Source: Escherichia hormaechei_A
GTDB lineage: Bacteria > Pseudomonadota > Gammaproteobacteria > Enterobacterales > Enterobacteriaceae
Direction of reading: 5' to 3'
Assembly: GCA_042434945.1 (NCBI GenBank)
Contig: CP170191.1
Location: 1,550,001-1,614,000, forward strand
Length of the DNA: 64,000 bases
This document shows, piece by piece, positions 7,968 through 16,314 of this stretch (position 1 is its first letter; every line of letters begins with the position of its first letter). The position numbers were made by a program, and so were the translations under genes. The notes below the pieces were generated by a model. That model did no database searches. It worked only from the letters and a program-made list of their open reading frames with translations, and was not told the DNA's origin.

Positions 7968-8357
7968 TTATTGAGCGATATCAGGCATGATTATTCTCCA
8001 CCATTCAGGTTTCATATCTTGAAATGAGTGGGATGATGGCGAAAGCAAGTCGCGTTGGTTGTTGTCAAATATACCGCTTAGCAAAGCAGTTACGTGAGAG
8101 TCATCAATAGCACCGACCGAGGTGCCACACCGGGCGCAAAATGCTCTGGATGAAGCTGCTGATGAGCGGAACAGCGATGGTGCCCCCCCTTCGGCAGTCC
8201 ATTCAACATCTGCGGAATCAAATTCAATCCATACTGCGGTGTGACAGCCAGTATGTTTCTGGCACATATCGCAGGAACAGGAATGAGGGGAAGAAGGATT
8301 TATCGCTGTGAATCTGATGAATCCACATAAACATCCACCTGACAATTTCATATCCAT
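7968..8357 (-). CDS. GFA-family zinc-binding protein
   Basis: The 129-residue protein has the Cys pattern of the glutathione-dependent formaldehyde-activating (Gfa/CENP-V) fold: GGCLCG near the N-terminus, then CSCDMCQKHTGC, then FCARCGTSVG. These cysteines bind two zinc ions. Members are annotated as S-hydroxymethylglutathione synthase, but most are uncharacterised, so only the fold is claimed. No formaldehyde dehydrogenase or other thiol-detoxification gene lies nearby. Confidence 0.88.
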   Translation of the reverse strand: MDMKLSGGCLCGFIRFTAINPSSPHSCSCDMCQKHTGCHTAVWIEFDSADVEWTAEGGAPSLFRSSAASSRAFCARCGTSVGAIDDSHVTALLSGIFDNNQRDLLSPSSHSFQDMKPEWWRIIMPDIAQ

Positions 8358-8440
8358 CGAGCCCTTGTAGAATGTTCAGAGAAACAAAGATAGCATCGAC
8401 CGCTCCTCGCTCATTTAGGACGTGCCTGGTCTCTTACCTT

Positions 8441-9112
8441 TTATTGTGCCGCCTTGATTAGCTCCGGTCCCTGATTTTTTACGTTGCCCACGGCGCGCCT
8501 CACAGCGTGCCAGATAAATTTGTCGGCTGGAACAGCGCCGTCGGCTGCTATCTCTGCCGCTTCCTTCCCGCCTATATCCTGGCGCATCCACTCACGGGCG
8601 GCTTCCGGTGACAAAACTAATGGCCGGCGATCGTGAATGTCGACCAGACCTTTGTCGGCCGCAGACGTCACTATCAGGAAACCTTCTGCATCATCGCCAC
8701 GTTCGAAGGGCGTGCTGCCAATGGCTGCCATGAATATCGGCTGACCGTCAGCACGGTGAATGAAGTAGGGCTGTTTTTTGTCACCTTCCTTCTTCCATTC
8801 GAACCACCCATCCGCAAAACAGATCGCCCGACCATGCTGCCATAGAGGTTTGAACATTCTGCTGGTGGCTGCGGTTTCTACACGCGCGTTAATCAATGGC
8901 AATTTGTCCCACCATCCAGGCGCGTAGCCCCAGAAAACCGGATCTAGGTGCAGCTGCTCGTCGTGTTCATTCAGCAACAGCACTTTGGTACCGGGCGCTA
9001 CGTTGTAACGTCCTATTGGCTCCGGGTCATATGCAATGTCGCGATCGGCTTCATCGGCAAGGTAGGCCAGGTATTCCTCAAGGGTATGGGCTTGTGCAAA
9101 GCGTCCACACAT
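8441..9112 (-). CDS. SRAP-domain abasic-site DNA-protein crosslinker (YedK/HMCES family)
   Basis: SRAP proteins cap abasic sites in single-stranded DNA by a thiazolidine link from Cys2. The 223-residue protein starts MCGRFAQ, so Cys2 is exposed after Met removal. It keeps the active-site segments YNVAPGT (Asn), DGWFEWKK (Glu) and DIHDRRPLVL (His). Many prophages and islands carry a SRAP gene, often near SOS functions, and this one lies in the same accessory region as umuDC. It could help tolerate damage together with polymerase V. Confidence 0.92.
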   Translation of the reverse strand: MCGRFAQAHTLEEYLAYLADEADRDIAYDPEPIGRYNVAPGTKVLLLNEHDEQLHLDPVFWGYAPGWWDKLPLINARVETAATSRMFKPLWQHGRAICFADGWFEWKKEGDKKQPYFIHRADGQPIFMAAIGSTPFERGDDAEGFLIVTSAADKGLVDIHDRRPLVLSPEAAREWMRQDIGGKEAAEIAADGAVPADKFIWHAVRRAVGNVKNQGPELIKAAQ

Positions 9113-9274
9113 AGAAACCTCCAGTCAATCAGACTGAAAGTATAGGGCAGGGAGAAAAAGTAGCGCGCGCTGGTTAATGGTGAAGTCTTACAAACGGATT
9201 CGTGGCGATTATGCTGATCAGTTAGAGATGCGTAAAGTGGTGTGTTGCGAAACTGGAAGGAGCTACGCAAAAGA

Positions 9275-9332
9275 GGGGGATTTTGGGGGCAGATTTGGGG
9301 GCATTTTGAAAGAAGGGGCACCGATAGGGGCA
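9275..9332. repeat. Four regularly spaced GGGG(G)CA motifs
   Basis: GGGG(G)CA occurs at 9285-9291, 9297-9303, 9315-9320 and 9327-9332, preceded by another G5 run at 9275-9279. The spacing is 12, 18 and 12 bases. The region is non-coding: 9113-9745 holds no supported gene. Repeats like this can be integrase arm sites, protein-binding arrays or strand-asymmetric structure. No integrase gene is visible nearby. Confidence 0.55.
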
Positions 9333-9379
9333 CAAAAAGACCGTGCACGTCCGTAGATGTCCGTTAAACGTTTTTAGCT

Positions 9380-9421
9380 AACTCATTGAAATGAAATCAT
9401 TTATTGTAATTTCAATGAGTT
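9380..9421. repeat. Perfect 13-bp inverted repeat
   Basis: AACTCATTGAAAT at 9380-9392 is perfectly complementary to ATTTCAATGAGTT at 9409-9421, with a 16-base AT-rich spacer. It lies 50-60 bases after the G-rich motif array in the same gene-free stretch. It could be an operator, a recombination site or an RNA hairpin; no T tract follows. Confidence 0.6.
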
Positions 9422-9745
9422 GCGAATTTCCTGCACACTAAAACTGCACAAACAGCTTTTTCATTGGATAGCACCGCTAAATCAATCAATTAAGAACCCG
9501 GCTTTACTTCGTCAGCCCTGCGTGGACATCTATATCACCACAGGAGCGAAGAAGGTTGATGATACACTTTCTTCGGAAACAGAGGGAGCAAAGTGAACAG
9601 CACGATTATGCGGAATAGTTAAATTTAAAGGGCAATGTCGTAAAAAAGCCTGCATTTTGCAGGCATTAATAATGATGGATTGTAATTTTTCTCATTCTGA
9701 GTGAAATAAATGCTGTGTTGTTAACCGGACTAGTGACAGTAAATA

Positions 9746-9973
9746 TTATAAATATTGTTTGGCAGCATCAGATATTTCCTGAGAGGTAAGTTCCCTGTCT
9801 GAAGCAACATAGATAGAATTATGATCTCCCGTCAACGACGGAAAGCTTGCAGTCATGATCTGAAGATTAATTTCTTCACCATCCGGATATGTCTGGCGTA
9901 CAGACGTTATGCCCTTAAGCACGATAATGACTTTGCTGGGGTTGGCATTAAAAAAAATGATCACCTTTTTCAT
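9746..9973 (-). CDS. Small hypothetical protein
   Basis: The 75-residue frame starts MKKVIIFFNANPSKVIIVLKG and has an AT-rich leader with AGAGTGATAT upstream. I recognise no family. The N-terminal half looks like two short beta strands rather than a membrane helix. The C-terminus (ELTSQEISDAAKQYL) looks helical. Base composition is low in G+C, as in the rest of 9.4-11.8 kb. It may be an acquired small gene; there is no operon context. Confidence 0.5.
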   Translation of the reverse strand: MKKVIIFFNANPSKVIIVLKGITSVRQTYPDGEEINLQIMTASFPSLTGDHNSIYVASDRELTSQEISDAAKQYL

Positions 9974-10124
9974 ATATCACTCTATATCTTTTTGTTATTG
10001 TGCAAGGTAAGAATGTTCCAGAAGCGTGGCTCCTTTCCTTTTTTTGCTCTCTTTGGGAAATAAAAGCAAACAATATCCTGCCTTAACGTGTATGGTGGCA
10101 ATCCTTTTCATTCAGGAGCAGCCT

Positions 10125-10289
10125 ATGTCGGGACGTAAAAACTCGCAACTTCGTCGCAATTATTTAGTCAAATGTTCATGTCCAAACTGCGCTAAAGAGT
10201 CAGAGCACAGTTTCACTCGCATACAAAAGGGGGCCCAGCTTGTCTGTCCCTACTGTAGCGCTTTGTTTAAATCCTCTCAGCGTCTCTGA
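10125..10289 (+). CDS. YnfU-like small zinc-binding protein
   Basis: The 54-residue product starts at ATG 10125, with AGGAG eight bases upstream; a longer frame from 10026 lacks such a signal. It begins MSGRKNSQLRRNYLVKCSC and has two CxxC pairs (CSCPNC and CPYC) forming a probable zinc ribbon. It closely resembles E. coli YnfU, a small protein of the Qin prophage cold-shock area, from memory. It converges on a cold-shock gene here, repeating that association. Function is unknown. Confidence 0.8.
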   Translation: MSGRKNSQLRRNYLVKCSCPNCAKESEHSFTRIQKGAQLVCPYCSALFKSSQRL

Positions 10290-10450
10290 AGAAATACTCA
10301 TACAAGAAGTGGAAGAGACGATGTTTTTCGCGGCCGCCTGACCTCAATAACACTTTACTGATTTACAAGCAGTTAGCATCGGATTGTAGACTGCTTGTGC
10401 AGTCCACGAGCCAGAAGCAACATCATCGTCAACGCGGCTGTGTGCTGATA

Positions 10451-10669
10451 TTATTTATCGCAAAGCGTTACATTCGCAGCAGCAGGGCCTTTATCGCCGC
10501 TTACGATGATAAATTCGACTTTCTGACCTTCAAAAAGTGTTTTGAAGTTCTCTCCCTGAAGGGCAGAGAAATGCACGAAAACATCTTTGCTGCCATCTAC
10601 AGGGGAGATAAAACCAAAGCCTTTATCTTCCCTAAACCACTTAACCAGACCTAAAATTTTTGATGACAT
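10451..10669 (-). CDS. Cold-shock protein of the CspA family (CspB/CspI-like)
   Basis: The 72-residue product is a single cold-shock domain that binds single-stranded nucleic acid as an RNA chaperone. ATG 10669 is used because it gives the standard N-terminus (MSSKILGLVKWF). Both RNP motifs are present: KGFGFISP and VFVHFSAL. About 200 bases of AT-rich untranslated sequence lie upstream without another gene. This fits the long 5' leaders that control cold induction of cspA-type mRNAs; the leader is inferred. It pairs with the YnfU-like gene as in Qin-type prophages. Confidence 0.92.
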   Translation of the reverse strand: MSSKILGLVKWFREDKGFGFISPVDGSKDVFVHFSALQGENFKTLFEGQKVEFIIVSGDKGPAAANVTLCDK

Positions 10670-10936
10670 AAAGACTCCATTTGAACATTTCCGAAGTGAT
10701 ATAAAAGCTAATAAACATATAATGCTAAGGTGTGGACTCAAAAGGAGGGGATATCAGCGATAGCGCCTGGTTATGAGAATTGTCATGCAACTTGTCCAAC
10801 TATTATTGGATCGGACTAACGAGACCATTAATGCACGGGCAGGGTTAATTAGCAATTTTTATTTTAGCCTTCCGGATGGCTTGCTTAAAATTGCACAATA
10901 AAAATTAATTTGGTACAAGAAGCCAGAGTTGCCAGG

Positions 10937-10986
10937 CGTGACTACAGCCCAAATGTCCCCACAGGAGCATTTGGGCTGTAGTCACG
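10937..10986. repeat. Perfect 19-bp inverted repeat (long hairpin)
   Basis: Bases 10937-10955 (CGTGACTACAGCCCAAATG) are perfectly complementary to 10968-10986, with a 12-base loop. The stem is far longer than a normal terminator and no T tract follows. It lies in the gap between the cold-shock gene and a hypothetical gene (10742-11056), where I see no other gene. Confidence 0.7.
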
Positions 10987-11056
10987 GAGATTTATCCGGA
11001 CAAAGGCGGTGCAGCAGAAATATTAATTATCTTGATCTCAATATTTCCGATTTTCG

Positions 11057-11428
11057 CTAATGTCTGGATTTACCTGTGCTGACAATCAGTGGGTTGGTGG
11101 CAAACCCATGCGGGCATTTCCGCGCGTTGCAATGCACCGCGTAAGTGCATATCTCCTCGTGCTGGTTTCGATTGTATGGGCAGGCCATCTTGTTTTTAAT
11201 TTCACTCCACAACATTTCGTTGTAAGGTGATATGTTGTATATCGATATAGGCTTGAAAACACCATTTATGAAGACGCCATTTTTTGTCGGATATATCCTG
11301 TCACCGGGGTACAAATAGACATCGCTTTCATACCAAATGATGAGTTTCAAGAACTTGAGTCCCAAGATGCTTGAATAAACGATTCCCGTGTTAGGACAAA
11401 TTACCGAGCTAATGACTCTCCATGACAT
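11057..11428 (-). CDS. Hypothetical protein with C-terminal Cys cluster
   Basis: The 123-residue reading frame starts at ATG 11428, with GAAAGAGG upstream. I do not recognise a family. A hydrophobic stretch (SSILGLKFLKLIIWY) lies near residues 15-35. The C-terminal half has five cysteines (CPYNRNQHEEIC, AVHCNARKCPHG) that could bind a metal or form disulfides. Composition is AT-rich, unlike the neighbouring core genes, which suggests horizontal origin. It lies between the cold-shock gene and the breakpoint behind rstA. Confidence 0.5.
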   Translation of the reverse strand: MSWRVISSVICPNTGIVYSSILGLKFLKLIIWYESDVYLYPGDRIYPTKNGVFINGVFKPISIYNISPYNEMLWSEIKNKMACPYNRNQHEEICTYAVHCNARKCPHGFATNPLIVSTGKSRH

Positions 11429-11767
11429 TGCTATACCTCTTTCATTAAATAATTGAGAGAGTATAAGGTTTAGCATGAGAATTAGATTTCTGCAAACACG
11501 TAAGCTATTGAAAAAGATCGATATTATTTATATGTTCTCCATTATCCCCTTTGTTTTCATAAGGATAAGATAATGATTAAGTCAATCGTAAAGATCATTT
11601 TTAGTCTAATGTGCATTTAAGTGACGGATTTTTGATCGATGATGGTGCCTGCTCTGCTGAATATATATTGTACTATAGCAATCAAATACATTAGCGCTAC
11701 TTTTGTTTACGCGAAAAATGCACATCGAAATAGAACTGGAGAGAGGAATCAGACCAGAGGATATGTC

Positions 11768-11838
11768 ATAACTGACGATGCATATAATCGATAACTTTCG
11801 ACGAATATCGATAACAATTCCGATGCATCGTCAGTTAT
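11768..11838. repeat. 16-bp inverted repeat enclosing two ATCGATAAC repeats
   Basis: ATAACTGACGATGCAT (11768-11783) is perfectly complementary to ATGCATCGTCAGTTAT (11823-11838). The 39-base spacer holds ATCGATAAC twice in the same direction, separated by TTTCGACGAAT. The element ends about 30 bases from the rstA stop codon, exactly where the expected rstB gene is missing. It may be a recombination site or the end of an inserted element. Confidence 0.6.
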
Positions 11839-11866
11839 TTTTCGAATATTCCTGTTTGCTCCTTTT

Positions 11867-12583
11867 TCAGGTTTCCCAGGCGTGCGGTGCAAACAGATAG
11901 CCCTTGTTGCGTACGGTTTTGATGCGGTAAGGTTCCGTGGCGTTATCCAACAGTTTTTTACGCAGTCGTGAAATCGCCACATCAACGCTACGATCCATTC
12001 CGTCGTAACTTACGCCGCGCAGATTTTTCAGTAATGCATCCCGGTCCATAATTTGTCCGGCATGGGTTGCCAGCTCCCACAGCAGGTCAAAATCTGCGGT
12101 TGAGAGCGCAATCAGCTCCCCGGAAAGCATAACCTGTCGGTTGACCGGGTCGATAGAAAGTGTGCCGAAACGCATCGCTTTATGCGGCGTTAAGGAGGGC
12201 GCAGGCGCTTCACGCTCAGCGCTGGCACGCTGACGCAGATGGAGGCGTAAACGGGCTAGCAGAACCGCCGGCGGCGTGGTTTTCAGGATGTAGTCGTTTG
12301 CGCCCATCTCAAGCGACAGAATATGATTCATATCGCTGTCGAGAGAGGTCAGCAGCACGATCGGGCCGTCCCATTTCGCGCGCAGATCCCGGCATAGCGT
12401 CATACCATCTTTCCCGGGCAGCATGATGTCCAGCAACACCAGATCCGGATTTTCGCGGTTGACGACGTCTTCAGCGCGATCGCCACGAGGCTCGACAACC
12501 ACTTCCATATCATGTTTACCCAGATAAGCGGCGATTAATTGCCCCACCTCGGGTTCATCTTCAACATAAACAATCTTATTCAT
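11867..12583 (-). CDS. rstA: RstA, response regulator without an adjacent sensor gene
   Basis: RstA is an OmpR-family DNA-binding response regulator, in E. coli phosphorylated by RstB under PhoPQ control and active at asr and other acid-response genes. ATG 12583 gives 238 residues starting MNKIVYVEDE. The receiver domain (1-120) has the phospho-acceptor Asp in LVLLDIMLPGKDG and Lys in ILKTTPP. The winged helix ends with TVRNKGYLFAPHAWET. The usual downstream rstB is absent: after the stop codon an AAGGAG remains, then unrelated sequence. The protein is clearly diverged from E. coli RstA. It diverges from ydgC. Confidence 0.95.
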   Translation of the reverse strand: MNKIVYVEDEPEVGQLIAAYLGKHDMEVVVEPRGDRAEDVVNRENPDLVLLDIMLPGKDGMTLCRDLRAKWDGPIVLLTSLDSDMNHILSLEMGANDYILKTTPPAVLLARLRLHLRQRASAEREAPAPSLTPHKAMRFGTLSIDPVNRQVMLSGELIALSTADFDLLWELATHAGQIMDRDALLKNLRGVSYDGMDRSVDVAISRLRKKLLDNATEPYRIKTVRNKGYLFAPHAWET

Positions 12584-12710
12584 ACAACGTCTGTCATCGC
12601 GAAAAACGTCAACATACACCGCGCAACCTTAACCTTCCATTAATCTTTCAAAATTAGCCGGAGTTCCGTTATCCTGCACGGGAATGTTATTTGATTGTTA
12701 AGGGAAAAGA

Positions 12711-13046
12711 ATGGGGCTGGTGATAAAAGCCGCGCTGGGTGCGCTGGTCGTGCTGCTGATTGGGGTGCTGGCTAAAACGAAGAACTACTACATTGCCGGG
12801 CTGATCCCGCTGTTTCCCACCTTTGCGTTAATCGCGCACTATATTGTGGCCTCTGAGCGGGGTATTGAGGCGCTGCGCGCCACCATTGTGTTCGGGATGT
12901 GGTCGATCATCCCGTATTTTATTTACCTGCTGTCGCTGTGGTACTTCACCGGTTTTCTGCGTCTGCCCCTGGCGCTGGGCGGGGCGGTGGTCTGCTGGAG
13001 CCTCAGCGCCTGGGTGCTCATCTTCTTCTGGAGCCGCTTTCACTAG
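12711..13046 (+). CDS. ydgC: YdgC, GlpM-family inner membrane protein
   Basis: The 111-residue protein is nearly all membrane: about four hydrophobic helices (roughly residues 3-20, 27-48, 58-80 and 85-108). It belongs to the GlpM-like family, whose role is not established. The N-terminal 80 residues are very close to E. coli YdgC while the C-terminus differs. It is divergent from rstA and its stop codon overlaps the folM stop by a few bases. The neighbours rstA, ydgC and folM are in the same order as in E. coli. Confidence 0.9.
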   Translation: MGLVIKAALGALVVLLIGVLAKTKNYYIAGLIPLFPTFALIAHYIVASERGIEALRATIVFGMWSIIPYFIYLLSLWYFTGFLRLPLALGGAVVCWSLSAWVLIFFWSRFH

Positions 13047-13765
13047 CGCAGCGGGCGGCCACCGTCCACGGCAAACGTTCGGCCCGTGACGTAACAGCTG
13101 GTCAGCAGATAATCGATCAGGTCGATCACCTCTTTCTCGCCGGGCGCAATTTTCATTAACGACTTGTTGAGCGCCTGCTGACGATACTCGGCATCATCGC
13201 CTTCGTTAAATAAAATCATCGCCGGAGCAATCGCGTTGACCTTTACCTCGGGCGCCAGCTTGCGGGCAAACGAGCGGGTCATATTATCCAGTGCCGCTTT
13301 GCTTGCAGCATACGCAATATGTTTGTCGCTACCGCGCTCCACCACATAATCGGTAAAGTGAATGATATCGCTGGCGGCGTGTCCGTGCCCACGCAGTAAT
13401 CTTTCCAGCGCATGGTTGAGCAGGTATGGGGTATTAACGTGGATCTGCATCATGCAAGCCAGTACGTCGGCCAGTGGCGCACCCGGTTTTTCCGCCATCC
13501 ACGCACTGGCGTTATGCAAAATAGCACGCAGACCATGGGTGCTTTTTAGTACTTCATCGGCAAACGCCATCACACCGTCGTTGGTCGAAAAATCAGCCTG
13601 AATACACTGCGCACCTGCATTAATCAGTCCATCAATGGCTGGATAGTGTGTCCGATAGCTGACAATCACCGGTTGCTTTTGATTAATGAAATGCCATGCG
13701 AGGGCGAGGCCGATGCGACGACCTCCGCCAGTAATTAATATTGGCAAGGGCTGGGTTTTACCCAT
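13043..13765 (-). CDS. folM: FolM, dihydromonapterin reductase
   Basis: FolM is a short-chain dehydrogenase that reduces dihydromonapterin (and weakly dihydrofolate) with NADPH. At 240 residues it is the normal length. The Rossmann motif is ITGGGRRIG at about residue 11. The catalytic Tyr-Lys is in IAYAASKAAL and the conserved Asn in LHNAS. Oddly, roughly the first 175 residues match E. coli K-12 FolM as I remember it, while the last 65 (from KVNAIAPAMILFNEGDD to the end) are clearly different. A recombination or assembly switch therefore lies near 13.24 kb. Confidence 0.93.
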   Translation of the reverse strand: MGKTQPLPILITGGGRRIGLALAWHFINQKQPVIVSYRTHYPAIDGLINAGAQCIQADFSTNDGVMAFADEVLKSTHGLRAILHNASAWMAEKPGAPLADVLACMMQIHVNTPYLLNHALERLLRGHGHAASDIIHFTDYVVERGSDKHIAYAASKAALDNMTRSFARKLAPEVKVNAIAPAMILFNEGDDAEYRQQALNKSLMKIAPGEKEVIDLIDYLLTSCYVTGRTFAVDGGRPLR

Positions 13766-13801
13766 CGTTATCTCCTTTGCTATCCAACGATGGGATGAAC
13801 G

Positions 13802-15184
13802 TTATCCCACCAGCATCCAGGTCGCCGGAACTGAGGCAATTAACAGCATGCCAATCAGCACCATTTCCTGACGGTTCAGTACATTATCATGGGTATGCGT
13901 TTTGCGCGCGTACAGGAAAACCAGCAGCCCCGGTGCATACAGAACAACGGATAACAGCAAGTGCATTGGACCAGAGGCGTACAATAACCATAAGCCATAA
14001 ATGCAGGCACCGACACCTACCGCTTTATGCAGTGGACGGGTTGCGATTTTCAGCAAGAACGCGCCGACCAGGAAATAGGGCACCAGAATCATTTCTGAGG
14101 CGATGGTCAGCAACGTGTTGTAATCGGAACCGGTCAGCCAGATGAGTACCAGACAAATTTGCACGCAGATGTTGGTCAACCACAGTGAGGCGGATGGCGC
14201 AGCTTGTGCGTTCTGGCGCGCAAAAATGCGCGGGAATGCTTTATGAGTGGCGGCCAGGAACGGTACTTCTGCTGCCATGATGGTCCAACTTAAGTACGCG
14301 CCGCAAACGGAAACGATCAAACCGGCAGCGATGATGATTTCGCCCCATGGTCCCATCATTTCCACCATCAGACCGGCCATTGACGGGTTACGAATTTCAG
14401 CCAGTTCAGGACGTGCCACCACACCCAGCGAAAGCAGCGTTACCAGCAAGTAAACGCCCAGAGCGGAGAGAACCGCCAGCAGTGTCGCTTTGCCAACATC
14501 ACGTTTATTACGCGCACGCGCAGAAACAACCACGGCACCTTCCACACCAATGAAAACCCACAGGGTGATCAGCATGGTGTTTTTCACCTGTTCCCAAACG
14601 GGTACGCCAAGTGCAAGTCCGGTGAAGTCGAGCTTGAAGGTATCCAGTTTGAACATCATCATCGCCAGCACAACAAACAGACCCAGCGGCAACAATTTTG
14701 CCAGTGTCGCCACCAGGTTAATGCTGGCAGCGGTTTGCACCCCGCGCAGGATCAAAAAGTGAACAATCCACAATAAAGCCGATGCACCGACTATCGATTG
14801 CCAGGTATTACCATCGCCAAACAGGCGCAATTCCGGCGTGTCCGTAAAAAAGCTTAACGCGGAAAAAACGATCACCAGATAGGAGACGTTGGCGATGACT
14901 GCGCACAGCCAGTATCCCCATGCGGAACAAAAGCCGATTAGCTCGCCAAACCCTTCGCGGGCATAGGTAAAGATACCGCCGTCAAGTTCGGGACGAATGC
15001 GCGTGAGGATCAGCATGGCAAAGGCCAGCAATAAAATGCCAGCGCCAGTAATACCCCAGCCGATGAGCAGTGCTGCCGGGCTGGCAACTGCCGCCATATT
15101 TTGCGGCAGACTGAAAACACCCGCGCCCAGCATTGAGCTTAATACCAGCGCGGTGAGTGCGCTCAGTCCCAGTTTCTTTTCCAT
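13802..15184 (-). CDS. ydgI: YdgI, APC-family amino-acid antiporter
   Basis: The 460-residue polytopic protein has about twelve hydrophobic segments. It is an APC-superfamily basic amino-acid/polyamine antiporter of the ArcD type, called putative arginine/ornithine antiporter in E. coli. The N-terminus MEKKLGLSALTALVLSSMLG carries the SSMLGAGVF loop that contacts substrate in this family. The sequence appears identical to E. coli YdgI from memory, in contrast to the diverged rstA nearby. It is followed by folM in the same direction, 36 bases away. Confidence 0.9.
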   Translation of the reverse strand: MEKKLGLSALTALVLSSMLGAGVFSLPQNMAAVASPAALLIGWGITGAGILLLAFAMLILTRIRPELDGGIFTYAREGFGELIGFCSAWGYWLCAVIANVSYLVIVFSALSFFTDTPELRLFGDGNTWQSIVGASALLWIVHFLILRGVQTAASINLVATLAKLLPLGLFVVLAMMMFKLDTFKLDFTGLALGVPVWEQVKNTMLITLWVFIGVEGAVVVSARARNKRDVGKATLLAVLSALGVYLLVTLLSLGVVARPELAEIRNPSMAGLMVEMMGPWGEIIIAAGLIVSVCGAYLSWTIMAAEVPFLAATHKAFPRIFARQNAQAAPSASLWLTNICVQICLVLIWLTGSDYNTLLTIASEMILVPYFLVGAFLLKIATRPLHKAVGVGACIYGLWLLYASGPMHLLLSVVLYAPGLLVFLYARKTHTHDNVLNRQEMVLIGMLLIASVPATWMLVG

Positions 15185-15330
15185 CGATATCCAGTGATTA
15201 AAACGTGATAAGAAGAATAAATATTAGGGCAAAACGCATAAAAATGGAGTTTGCCACTGAAGCGCGGAATTTTACGAAGAGATGTGTCTGCATGCAATGG
15301 TCGCGGGGAAATTTGTGACTAAAAATGCGA

Positions 15331-15351
15331 AAGGCGGCATCAAGCCGCCTT
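15331..15351 (-). terminator. Terminator hairpin downstream of ydgH
   Basis: An eight-base-pair stem AAGGCGGC/GCCGCCTT with a five-base loop lies about 20 bases after the ydgH stop. On the minus strand it is followed by TCGCATTTTT, giving a weak T tract. Confidence 0.7.
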
Positions 15352-15369
15352 ATAGGAGTAACTGAATAG

Positions 15370-16314
15370 TTATTTATACAGATCTGCGCTGACGGTCAGG
15401 TTATTACCACGTTCCTGCCACTGGCGGGTGATGTGGTAATACTTAGCACCTTTCTTCGCGGCACGTTTCGCAACCTGATAGGAGACTTCGGTCATGTTGC
15501 CGTAGTTGCCAGAGAATTTGATGCTGTCGAACGGGACCATCATCGCTGCGGTCGCTTTGTTCAGTTCTTCGACTTTAGTGCCATCCGGGAGCGTGACGGT
15601 GTAACGCCCACCTTTTGATGACTGGGTTTCAAAGAAGCGACCGACTTCAGAACTTGGTGATGCGGTAGTCGCAACACCCGGGATCTCAACTTTCTTCGCG
15701 GCTTCGCCACCGGCAGCCAGAGCTGCACGTCCTGCTTCGGAATCTGCCGGGATCACATCCGGGCTCTGGACGATACGTTTCTTAGCATCTTTTTTATAGA
15801 TGAATGCAGTAATACGCTGGTTGCCGCCCTGGTTGGCATCGATTTGACGAACGATGTAGAAAGAGTAGGCACCTTTCGCTTTTGCCGCTTTGGTGATGGC
15901 ATCATTGACTTCTGGCTGGCTACGATAGAAGCCCTGGACGGTGACCGTGTCAAACGGTTCAATCAGAACAGCCTGATCTTTCGGCAGTTCGACAACACCG
16001 TTAATTACGCGATTACTTGTTTCTTCTGCTTTTTCAGCATCGGCTTTATAGAGGTCAGCGACCACACGCCAGTTACCGCTGTTACCAAAATCAGAAGTGT
16101 CGACAACATAAAAAGAGGTGGCACCTTCTTTATCTGCGCGACGAGAAACGGCTTTCACCGCTTCGCCAATAGCATTAAAACGACCGGTAACCACTACACG
16201 GTCAAAAGGTTTAACCGCTGCCGCTTGCTCCGGTGTCAGTTCTGTTGCTGCGTTAACGGAGAATGCCGTAGCAGAAAGCAGTGCCGACGCCAGGAGGGTG
16301 TTCTTAAGCTTCAT
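15370..16314 (-). CDS. ydgH: YdgH, periplasmic DUF1471 protein
   Basis: The 314-residue exported protein starts with a clear signal peptide cut after SVNA (about residue 22). Three repeats of the YdgH/BhsA/McbA-like (DUF1471) module follow, each with VKPFDRVVV-, IEPFDTVTV- or MVPFDSIKF-type strands and a helix ending AKKGAKYYH or ADKEGATSFY. The molecular function is not established; smaller DUF1471 proteins act in stress and biofilm responses. It is nearly identical to the E. coli protein. It is divergent from pntA across a 537-base gap. Confidence 0.92.
   Translation of the reverse strand: MKLKNTLLASALLSATAFSVNAATELTPEQAAAVKPFDRVVVTGRFNAIGEAVKAVSRRADKEGATSFYVVDTSDFGNSGNWRVVADLYKADAEKAEETSNRVINGVVELPKDQAVLIEPFDTVTVQGFYRSQPEVNDAITKAAKAKGAYSFYIVRQIDANQGGNQRITAFIYKKDAKKRIVQSPDVIPADSEAGRAALAAGGEAAKKVEIPGVATTASPSSEVGRFFETQSSKGGRYTVTLPDGTKVEELNKATAAMMVPFDSIKFSGNYGNMTEVSYQVAKRAAKKGAKYYHITRQWQERGNNLTVSADLYK

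Noticed and set aside
9113..9745. Possible tRNA or integrase gene at the prophage end
   Set aside because: No cloverleaf-like sequence or integrase motif could be found by eye; only repeats are reported.
10026..10124. Longer start for the YnfU-like gene
   Set aside because: AGGAG lies just before ATG 10125, and the shorter protein matches the family start.
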